64,000 nt of DNA. Source: UBA6176 sp032119375. GTDB lineage: Bacteria > Verrucomicrobiota > Verrucomicrobiia > Limisphaerales > UBA9464. Of this stretch, positions 9,042 through 16,000 are shown in pieces. The translations under genes were made by a program, and so were the position numbers. Under the pieces are notes generated by a model, which was not told the origin of the DNA, made no database searches, and was given only the letters and a program-made list of their open reading frames with translations. Position 1 is the stretch's first letter. Each line of letters begins with the position of its first letter. The stretch covers positions 1 to 64,000 of the forward strand of contig CAYSGH010000012.1 of assembly GCA_964430505.1 (NCBI GenBank), read 5' to 3'.

Positions 9042-9104
9042 GGCGGGAGGGGACGCCGGGATCACCCCGTGCCGGGCGGCGGCGTCCCCATTCCGGCCGT
9101 TGGC

Positions 9105-10229
9105 CTACTGGGTGAAGGCGGGGAGCTTCACGATCTTGCCGCCTTGCAGTGCGGACTCATGGGAGCACAGGCCCACGCACGTCCAGTTGGCGGACTCGCG
9201 GGCATTCGGGAACGGGTCGCGGTCCTGGGCGAGGGCGGACGCGAACTCGTGGGCGAGGTGGGGATGGGAACCGCCATGGCCTGCCCCTTGGGTGAAGGAG
9301 AGGTGGGTTTTCTTGGCGAGGTCGTACACGCCCTGGGTGGTGAAGGGGCGGATGGGCTTGGGCAGGAGCTTGGCGTAGTCCGGGGCCTTCACGAGCTTGG
9401 GGATCTTGGGCTCGGGCAGCTTCGCCCGGTGCAGCACCATGGGCTGGTGCTCGATGAGCGGCCATTCGACGGAGGCCTTGGAGCCATAGACGTCGATGCT
9501 CTCGCGATACTGCCGGGCGGTGTCGAACAGCGACCGGTAGATGCGGGCGCTGAGGTCGGAGTCGCGGAACTTGATGTGAGTGGTCTCGACGGCGAAGGGG
9601 GAATCGTAGTGCTTCACGAGCTCCGGGCGGATGGTGCCGGAGCCGAAGCAGGAGACGTATTCGGCGGTGAGCTTGAGGAGGCCGGCGACGGGCCCGACGC
9701 AGTGCGTGGCGTACCACATGGGAGGAAGGCCGGGCCAGTAGTTGGGCCAGCCGTCCATGTCCTGTTGGTGGGACGCCTGGAGGAACTGGACCTTGCCGAG
9801 GGTTCCCTTCTCGTGGAGTTCCTTGATGAAGAGGAACTCCCGGGCGTACACCACCGTCTCCATCATCATGTATCGCAGGCCGGTCTTGCGGCAGAGATCG
9901 ACGATCTTTTTGCAGTCCTCGATGGAGGTGGCCATGGGGACGGTGCAGGCGACGTGCTTGCCGGCCTTGAGGGCGGCGATGGACATCCAGCCGTGGTCGG
10001 GGATGGGGGAGTTGATGTGCACGGCGTCCACGTCGGGGTCCTTCAGCAACGCATGGAAGTCCGTGTAGCGCTTGTCCACGCCGAAGGCGTTGCCGATGGC
10101 GTCCAGCTTCTTGGGGTCGCGCTGGCAGATCGCGTGGCAGGTGGTGAGGGGGTGCCGTTGCCAGATGGGGATGAACTCGGCCCCGAAACCGAGGCCGACG
10201 ACGGCGATGTTCAGCTTGCGTTCGCTCAT
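9105..10229 (-). CDS. Gfo/Idh/MocA family oxidoreductase
   Basis: This is a 374-residue NAD(P)-dependent dehydrogenase of the glucose-fructose/inositol dehydrogenase fold, abundant in PVC bacteria for sugar catabolism. The Rossmann motif VVGLGFGAEF is at residues ~9-18. The EKP position of the family is replaced by CTVPMATSIEDC. A C-terminal alpha/beta domain follows, with GHGGSHPHLAHEF near the active site. ATG 10229 (MSERKLN) is the natural start. An in-frame TTG at 10433 has a near-perfect Shine-Dalgarno but would read through a terminator hairpin. The substrate is unknown. No signal peptide is seen. Confidence 0.88.
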   Translation of the reverse strand: MSERKLNIAVVGLGFGAEFIPIWQRHPLTTCHAICQRDPKKLDAIGNAFGVDKRYTDFHALLKDPDVDAVHINSPIPDHGWMSIAALKAGKHVACTVPMATSIEDCKKIVDLCRKTGLRYMMMETVVYAREFLFIKELHEKGTLGKVQFLQASHQQDMDGWPNYWPGLPPMWYATHCVGPVAGLLKLTAEYVSCFGSGTIRPELVKHYDSPFAVETTHIKFRDSDLSARIYRSLFDTARQYRESIDVYGSKASVEWPLIEHQPMVLHRAKLPEPKIPKLVKAPDYAKLLPKPIRPFTTQGVYDLAKKTHLSFTQGAGHGGSHPHLAHEFASALAQDRDPFPNARESANWTCVGLCSHESALQGGKIVKLPAFTQ

Positions 10230-10385
10230 GGTGTGAAACGTGTGAAACGAGTTCGTGGAACCGCGGGTCAGGATTTCAAGGAAACCTCTCGAATGCCATC
10301 CTGAGTTGCGGGCCCGTGACGCCCCGCTGTGGTGTTGGCCGCGTCGGTTGGCCGCTTGCCGCCCAACGCGTCGCGTTGCCGTGGC

Positions 10386-10416
10386 AAAGAAAAAGCGGGC
10401 ACCTTTCGGTGCCCGC
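10386..10416 (-). terminator. Intrinsic terminator, minus strand
   Basis: On the minus strand a perfect 9-bp stem GCGGGCACC/GGTGCCCGC closed by a GAAA tetraloop is followed by TTTTTCTTT. The plus strand has no T-run after the hairpin, so termination is for minus-strand transcripts. It lies 157 nt upstream of the oxidoreductase start, and no large minus-strand gene precedes it. It therefore implies a small transcript coming from about 10420-10690. Confidence 0.85.
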
Positions 10417-10538
10417 CTAACCCAAACAACCAAACTTAACCTCCTTTACCGGGCTCGAAGTGAGACCGGCTGGGGTCCGTCCTCCAGTCGTTGCGACCGC
10501 GGTGTCGGACCCTTTGAGAACCAACGATTCAGATTCAT
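10417..10538 (-). other. Candidate small gene or leader ending at an intrinsic terminator
   Basis: Two short overlapping reading possibilities sit directly before the terminator. One frame ends ...KEVKFGCLG with its TAG at 10417-10419, one base before the hairpin. Another begins at ATG 10538 (MNLNRWFSKG) and is 30 codons long, ending at 10446. The stretch AAAGGAGG (10440-10447, minus strand) is a near-perfect Shine-Dalgarno, rare in this window, and lies 6 nt before a TTG (10433) in frame with the oxidoreductase. The region could be a small peptide gene, a small RNA, or an attenuating leader. I cannot decide between them. Confidence 0.35.
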
Positions 10539-10693
10539 GGGCAACCGCTTCAGATTCGCAATGATTTTTTGCCCGGCGGCCGGGGGTCGGAAGGGAGGGC
10601 GGGGCCAGGATTCTGGCCGCGAGCGGCATCGGGGGCGGCGCGGCCGCCACAACGGGGTTGCCAGCGGTTGGAGGCGGCGATACGGATGCGTTC

Positions 10694-11437
10694 ATGCAGG
10701 GCCTTGTCATGGGATTGTTGGCGTGCTTTGGCCTCGTGGTGGCCGGGGCCGTTGCCATGATCCTTGTGCATCGGCGCCATCTTCGGGAGTGGCGGCTCAG
10801 CCAACCGTGGGCGGCCTCGGGAGGACGCTGGAACATCGCGCGGCAAGCACCCCTGGCCTTGCCCTTGCCCGGGCGGTGGCTGGCGGTTCGTTCGGGCAAC
10901 GCGCCTCAAGTGCGGGAGATGCTGGGCGTCGAGGGCCGCCCCGTGCCCTGGTCGGAGGCCTTGTCCCGGGCGGGCGAGCGTCGCCTCTTCGTGTCGGCGG
11001 CGGTTTCTGGCTGGATCTTCGTGGTGGGAAGGGGATTGCCCGACCCCGTGCAGGACGTGGATGCGCTCTACCTGTTCCTGTCGAAGGCCAGCCGCTCCCT
11101 GGGCGAGGTCCAGTTCTTCTCGATGGACCGGGTTCTGGGTCACCATGCATGGGCGCGGCTGCGAGACGGACTCGTCCTGCGCGGCTATGCGTGGTCCGGC
11201 GTGACCGAGTGGAACGAGGGACGCCTTACGTTGGAGGAACGGTTGCTGGACCTTCGTTGCCATGAGTACGGCGATGCGACGCCTGCGGGATGGACGGGCG
11301 GGGTGACATCGGAGATCGACAATGCCGAGCGAGTGCCCCTGTTGGCCCGGCGCTGGGGCATGGACCTCGCCGGCGCCACGGAAGTCCTGCTCCAAGCCGA
11401 GGGGGTCCGTTCGGATGAGGGAAACGAGGCGGCGTAG
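10694..11437 (+). CDS. Membrane-anchored hypothetical protein
   Basis: The protein is 247 residues from ATG 10694 (MQGLVMGLL). An N-terminal hydrophobic helix (about residues 4-26) is followed by a basic stretch LVHRRHLREWR, so the remainder is probably cytoplasmic. The soluble part contains LFVSAAVSGWIFVVGRGLP, LGEVQFFSMDRVLGHHAWAR and ERLLDLRCHEYGDATP, suggesting one compact alpha/beta domain. I do not recognise a characterised family. A TTG at 10658 is an alternative start. It converges with the WD40 gene, ending 62 nt from it, and has no obvious operon partner. Confidence 0.65.
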   Translation: MQGLVMGLLACFGLVVAGAVAMILVHRRHLREWRLSQPWAASGGRWNIARQAPLALPLPGRWLAVRSGNAPQVREMLGVEGRPVPWSEALSRAGERRLFVSAAVSGWIFVVGRGLPDPVQDVDALYLFLSKASRSLGEVQFFSMDRVLGHHAWARLRDGLVLRGYAWSGVTEWNEGRLTLEERLLDLRCHEYGDATPAGWTGGVTSEIDNAERVPLLARRWGMDLAGATEVLLQAEGVRSDEGNEAA

Positions 11438-11499
11438 CCGTCGAGGCCGTGGTGACGTGCGAGCGTCGTCCGGCGAGGCGCTGGCGCGAGGGCCTCGCC

Positions 11500-12564
11500 T
11501 CAACCGACCTCGTACACCTGAACCCGGCCCCACGACGGCCAAGCACCGTCCTTGCGTTGCGGCTGGCCGTTGGCCCCGGCCAGCACCAGCCGTTTCCCGT
11601 CCGCCGAGAACCGCGCGTGAGTGATGCGTTTCTTGGTGTCCATCGAATGCACCAGGCCGCCGTCCTCCGCGCCAAACAACGCCGCGTTCCACGTCCCTTG
11701 TGCCTGGCGCCCGGCCATCACGAAGTGCCGGCCATCCGGATGCCAGGCCACCGTTTCCATCAAGCCCGAGCCGTGTTGGCCGTCCCGGATCTGGGACATG
11801 CGCTGGCCCGTCCGCCACTCCCACCGTTGCCACGTCATCTTGCCGTTGCCCGCCATCGGGTCCGTCATCGGCCCCATCCCGCAACCCACGAGGGACTTGC
11901 CGTCGGGCGCGAACGCCAGCCCGTAAATCCCGCCGCAATAATGATGCGTCTTGATCGAGCCCCACGACGTGAAGTCCGGCGTCGTCCACTTGGAAATGGG
12001 CTCGCGCGAGGCGGCTGGGTGCGTGTCCCAGACGCGGACCTCGCCGAGCAGGTTGGCGGCCGCGAGGTGACGGCCATCGGGGCTGAACGCGCAGCTCAAC
12101 ACGGGCGGCCCGTGCGAGAAGGCAGCGACGCGTTCGCCCGTCATGGTGTCGTGCACCGTGACCGAGGGCTCCCTTTCCGCCGCCGGCTCGTACTTCCATC
12201 CGCCCGGCAGGTACTGGCCCGTGCACGACGCCACCCGGCGGCCATCGGGCGACAAGGCCAACTGCCAGCTCCAAAACCGATGGGCGGTCACCTGCCGCCA
12301 GGAACGGCCCGTGGCGACCTCATGCCACAGCAATCGCCCGTCGTAGCCCCCGGAAATCACGACCCCGCCGTCCGGCAGCACCACGCAGCCGCTCGCATAC
12401 GAATCGTGCCGCGCCTGGAATGCCTCCGATGCGCCGGTCGCCAGGTCCACCCGGTGCACCGACCCATCCGCGCACGCGGCAAAACCGGTGCCGCCGTCGG
12501 GGCCCAAGGCGAACCCGAGGACGCCCGTGGGCAGCTTGTGTTCCTTGAGCAGGGTGACCTTCAT
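11500..12564 (-). CDS. WD40 repeat protein
   Basis: This 354-residue protein consists of beta-propeller repeats: LGFALGPDGGTGFAAC, LALSPDGRRVASCTG, CAFSPDGRHLAAANLLG with VRVWDT, GLAFAPDGKSLVGCG, and ARFSADGKRLVLAG. There is no signal peptide. The ATG at 12564 overlaps the stop of the DUF1501 gene (ATGA), so this is the third gene of the PSD1-DUF1501-WD40 operon. In Planctomycetes and Verrucomicrobia such propellers regularly accompany DUF1501 and PSD1 cytochrome proteins. The role is unknown but is probably a protein-interaction scaffold for the same process. Confidence 0.85.
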   Translation of the reverse strand: MKVTLLKEHKLPTGVLGFALGPDGGTGFAACADGSVHRVDLATGASEAFQARHDSYASGCVVLPDGGVVISGGYDGRLLWHEVATGRSWRQVTAHRFWSWQLALSPDGRRVASCTGQYLPGGWKYEPAAEREPSVTVHDTMTGERVAAFSHGPPVLSCAFSPDGRHLAAANLLGEVRVWDTHPAASREPISKWTTPDFTSWGSIKTHHYCGGIYGLAFAPDGKSLVGCGMGPMTDPMAGNGKMTWQRWEWRTGQRMSQIRDGQHGSGLMETVAWHPDGRHFVMAGRQAQGTWNAALFGAEDGGLVHSMDTKKRITHARFSADGKRLVLAGANGQPQRKDGAWPSWGRVQVYEVG

Positions 12565-13907
12565 GCCAGCAAGTCCCGGATGGGCTCGGCCCGGTCCTCC
12601 ACCCGGTGAAACGTGGGCATCCCGGGGAGCTCGTACTCCGCGTGCGGGTCGATCCCGAGCGCCGTGAAGATCGTCGCAAAGAGGTTTTGCTCGCTGTAGG
12701 GCTTCTCGACGACGTCCACGCCGTCGGCGTCCGTGGCCCCGGTGACCACCCCGCGCCTGAGGCCGCACCCGGTCATCATGAGGGACCAGGCGTTCGGGTA
12801 ATGATCCCGTCCCCGGGCGGCGTTGAGCCATGGGGTGCGTCCGAACTCGCCCATGACGACCACCAGCGTGGAGTCGAGCAGGCCGCGTTGATCCAGGTCG
12901 GTGACGAGGTGGAACAACACGCGGTCGAGCTCCGGCACGAGCATCTGGTGGATCTCGTGCTGGAACACGTGGTTGTCCCAGTTCATGCCGTTGGCCACCA
13001 TGACGAAGGGGGCACCGTGCTCGATGAGGTGGCGGGCCATGAGCGCGTGCTGGGCGAAGCTGCCCGGCCCGTAGCGCTCGCGGTCCTTGGCGGGCAGGCG
13101 GTTCACGTCGAACAAGTCCGCGCTCGCGGCCATGCCCTTCATCCGCTCAAACGCCGCGTTCTGGCTCGCCGCCACCGTGCTGCGCCGATCCCGCTCGAAC
13201 TTCGACGTCAGGAACCGCCTCAGCTTCTCCCGCGCCTCGCGGTCGTGCACCGGGATCCCCTCGGACGCCGCCCCGATCAGCCGCGAGTAGTCGCCGCCCA
13301 CGCGCACCGGCGCATGTTCCGCGCCCACCCAGCCGTTCCAGTTCCCCGCCTTGAACGTCTCGAACTCGTTCCCGCCCGGGATGGGGTCGATGAAGACGAA
13401 GTTCGGGATGGGCGAGTCGAGCTGGCCGAGCGCATGAGACAAGGCGCTGCCGAGGGTGGGACGCGTGAACCCGGCGCGCTCCGGGTTGCCGCGCTGGAGC
13501 AGGTTGATGGCCTGCAAGTGCTCCGGCTGCGCCGTCTTCATGCTGCGGACCACGTTCAAGCGGTCCGCGATCCCGGCGCACAGGGGCATCAACGACGAGA
13601 AATGGACGCCCGGGATGCGCGTCGGGATGCTCCCGAACGGCCCGCTCGAAGGGCGGCCCGGCTTCGGGTCCCACGTCTCGAACTGGCTGGGCGCGCCGCA
13701 CAGCCAGAGCAGCAAGCAACGTTTCTGGGCCTTCTTGGCTGCCGCCGCGAAGGCCGCGTTTTCAAACAACCCCGAGAAGCTCGTCACCGCCGCCGCCGTC
13801 CCTCCGGTCAACCCCTTCAGGAACAGCCGCCGATGCAGCCGATGCTCGTCCACCCGGCAGTTTCCGTCTGCCCCGTTGGCCGCGTCGGGATGGGTGGGGT
13901 GGCTCAT
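12561..13907 (-). CDS. DUF1501 domain-containing protein, Tat-exported
   Basis: DUF1501 proteins have a sulfatase/alkaline-phosphatase-like fold and are abundant in PVC bacteria, usually exported through Tat. From ATG 13907 (MSHPTHPD) it has 448 residues. The N-terminus carries a twin-arginine-type signal (HRRLFLKGLTGG then a hydrophobic Ala-rich stretch ending near AAFA). Conserved segments include FETWDPKP, NFVFIDPIPGGNEFE, VMGEFGRTPW and GRDHYPNAWSLMMTGCG, the last two resembling the metal-site motifs. It overlaps the upstream cytochrome gene and the downstream WD40 gene by four bases each. Confidence 0.9.
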   Translation of the reverse strand: MSHPTHPDAANGADGNCRVDEHRLHRRLFLKGLTGGTAAAVTSFSGLFENAAFAAAAKKAQKRCLLLWLCGAPSQFETWDPKPGRPSSGPFGSIPTRIPGVHFSSLMPLCAGIADRLNVVRSMKTAQPEHLQAINLLQRGNPERAGFTRPTLGSALSHALGQLDSPIPNFVFIDPIPGGNEFETFKAGNWNGWVGAEHAPVRVGGDYSRLIGAASEGIPVHDREAREKLRRFLTSKFERDRRSTVAASQNAAFERMKGMAASADLFDVNRLPAKDRERYGPGSFAQHALMARHLIEHGAPFVMVANGMNWDNHVFQHEIHQMLVPELDRVLFHLVTDLDQRGLLDSTLVVVMGEFGRTPWLNAARGRDHYPNAWSLMMTGCGLRRGVVTGATDADGVDVVEKPYSEQNLFATIFTALGIDPHAEYELPGMPTFHRVEDRAEPIRDLLA

Positions 13908-15826
13908 GGGGTGGTGAGGAACTCCGCGCTGGTCATCAACGCCCACATGAGGTTGCGCGCCCGCTCGCCCGCGCGCTCGGGCCCCGAGCCTGCCAGCTCC
14001 CGCGCCGCCTCCAGTTCGTCGTCGGCCGGCTCGCGGCCAAACGCCGACCGGAACGCCTCGCGAACCCGCCCGTCGCCCTCCTGGATTCCCGCGAGGCGCG
14101 GCACGGTGCCGCCGCCCTCGGGCTTGAGCAGCTCCATCAACGCGGGCGAGTTCGCGAGGAACTGCGCCTGCTGGAACGTCGCGCTGTAATCCCGCGGCAA
14201 CACGTCCGGGATCGCCCCGCTCGTCGCCCGGCGCAGGCCGTCCTCGTCCGGCCCCATCCCCGCCGCGACCCGCCACGACCGCGCGATCTGCTCGCCCGTC
14301 AGCGGACGTTCCAACGCCGAAGCGAAGGCCTCCGGCGGCCCGTCGCCACGGTCCAGCCCATAGGCGCGGCTCAGAACCAGCCCGCGAACGAGTCGGCGCG
14401 GGTCGTGGCCCGAGGCCGCGAAGTCCGCCGACAGCCAATCGAGCAGCTCCGGGTGGCTCGGGGCGTTGCGCGCGTTCATCTCGTCGGCCGGATGGATGAT
14501 GCCGCGGCCCATCAGGACGGCCCACATGCGGTTGACGAAGGCCCGGGCCAGCAAGGGGTTGCCCTGCGTTGCCGCCGCCGCAAACGCCGCCCGGCGCGAG
14601 AACTTGGGCACGCGGGCCTTGGCCTTGGGATCATGGTAGAGATCGTCGCGATCCTCTTCCTTCGCGTCCGGGGCCGGGCGTTGCTCGTCCACGACCCGGC
14701 CGTTGAGGAGCGTGACCACGGCGGGCTGGGATTCCTTCCTGAGGTTGGTGAAGTTGACGAAGCCGCCGATGGCCGACTCGGCGACGAGGTTGCCGCCGTC
14801 GAGGTTCTTGCTGCGGTTGAACGCGGCCACGAGGCCCCAGTAATGCGCCTGCTTGACCTCGCGGGCGAGCGGGTGGTCGTGGCATTGCGCGCAGTCCAGC
14901 CGCGTGCCGTACACGACGGGGGCGACGGCCTCCGCGATGGCTTGGTGGTTGTTGCGGCGCTCGTACAGGAACCACGATGCGCCCTTGGACAACGGGCCTT
15001 CCTCGCGCCCCACCAGCAGGTCGCGCACGGTTTCGTTCCAGGGCCGGTTTTGGCGAAACGCCGCCTCCAGGAACGTCCACCAGCCGTTTTGCCGCCGCCG
15101 GTCCTCGTGGTTCTCGCGGCGTGGACGTCCCATCAGGAACACGTCCCACAACTCCCGCATCCGCACCGCATAGGCGTCGGATGCCAGCAACCGATCCACG
15201 AGCCGCGCCCGGCGGTCCGGCGCGGGCTCGGCCAGGAAGGCGTCGGTCTCGCCCCGCGTGGGGATGCGCCCGGCGAGGTCGAGGTACACCCGGCGACACC
15301 AGGTTCGGTCGTCCACGGACGCGGCGGGCGTGAGGCTGCGGGCTTTCCATCCCTCGGCCAGCAAGGTGTCCACGGCGTCCGGGATGGAGGCGAACGCCCT
15401 CGGCACGGGGCCCGCAGTGGCAGGCTGCCTGGGCGCTGCGTCGCCCGCGGCCATGGCCGTGATCCATGCGCGGATCTTGGAGATCTCGGCGTCGCCCAAC
15501 TGCTTCTTGGGCGGCATGTGCGGGTCGGCATCCGGGGCGAGGTACTGGTACAGGCGGCTCTTGGTGGGCTCGCCGGGCACGACCACCGCGCCCTCGTCAC
15601 CGCCCTTCAGGACCGCCTGCGGCGTGTCGAGCTCAAGGCCGCCCTTGCGCTCGATCGGCCCGTGGCACTTGACGCAATGGACGTCGAGGATGGGCTGCAC
15701 GTGCCAGCGCCATAGCGCGCCCGCGTCGTCAGCGAGCGCCGCGGCCCCCGCGACGGCCATCCATGCCATGCACACGGCTGGGCCGATGCGCGCGCGGGCG
15801 CGAGCTCTCTGGTGAAGCCCTGCCAT
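13904..15826 (-). CDS. PSD1 and DUF1549/DUF1553 domain-containing cytochrome c-like protein
   Basis: This is an exported 640-residue protein. After an Arg-rich start and a hydrophobic signal (VCMAWMAVAGAAALA) comes a planctomycete-type cytochrome domain with the haem site CVKCH and distal HMPPKKQL. DUF1549 follows (RRVYLDLAGRIPTRGETDAFL), then a central segment with a second CAQCHDHP motif, then DUF1553 (AFVNRMWAVLMGRGII ... HPELLDWLSADF). The two Cys-x-x-Cys-His motifs suggest two haems. It is the first gene of the PSD1-DUF1501-WD40 operon. The family has been linked to polysaccharide-degradation clusters but its reaction is not established. The start at 15826 gives the signal peptide. Confidence 0.9.
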   Translation of the reverse strand: MAGLHQRARARARIGPAVCMAWMAVAGAAALADDAGALWRWHVQPILDVHCVKCHGPIERKGGLELDTPQAVLKGGDEGAVVVPGEPTKSRLYQYLAPDADPHMPPKKQLGDAEISKIRAWITAMAAGDAAPRQPATAGPVPRAFASIPDAVDTLLAEGWKARSLTPAASVDDRTWCRRVYLDLAGRIPTRGETDAFLAEPAPDRRARLVDRLLASDAYAVRMRELWDVFLMGRPRRENHEDRRRQNGWWTFLEAAFRQNRPWNETVRDLLVGREEGPLSKGASWFLYERRNNHQAIAEAVAPVVYGTRLDCAQCHDHPLAREVKQAHYWGLVAAFNRSKNLDGGNLVAESAIGGFVNFTNLRKESQPAVVTLLNGRVVDEQRPAPDAKEEDRDDLYHDPKAKARVPKFSRRAAFAAAATQGNPLLARAFVNRMWAVLMGRGIIHPADEMNARNAPSHPELLDWLSADFAASGHDPRRLVRGLVLSRAYGLDRGDGPPEAFASALERPLTGEQIARSWRVAAGMGPDEDGLRRATSGAIPDVLPRDYSATFQQAQFLANSPALMELLKPEGGGTVPRLAGIQEGDGRVREAFRSAFGREPADDELEAARELAGSGPERAGERARNLMWALMTSAEFLTTP

Positions 15827-16000
15827 GGGGGACGAACCGTTGTTCCCAACCCGCGCCACGATGGGACAGGACAACGGGCGCGGGAGCCGCAAGGCAAGGG
15901 GAAACTCGCGTGCGGGCCTGCCAAGCCCTTGGATTCGGCAGGACCGCTTTCGTGCCCATTGCAAAATGGTCCGCCCCTTGGCCGGGACGACTCGGTGGGC

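Larger units (their letters stand above)
10230..10693. other. Intergenic region between oxidoreductase and membrane-anchored hypothetical
   Basis: This 464-nt region is divergent and holds the minus-strand terminator and small candidate gene described separately. Around 10526-10570 it is locally AT-richer, with a repeated TTCAGATTC, and may contain promoters for both directions. Two adjacent copies of TTTCACAC (minus strand) lie directly before the oxidoreductase ATG. Confidence 0.5.

Noticed and set aside
10395..10416. Plus-strand terminator
   Set aside because: On the plus strand the hairpin is followed by CTAACCC rather than a T-run; only the minus strand has TTTTTCTTT.
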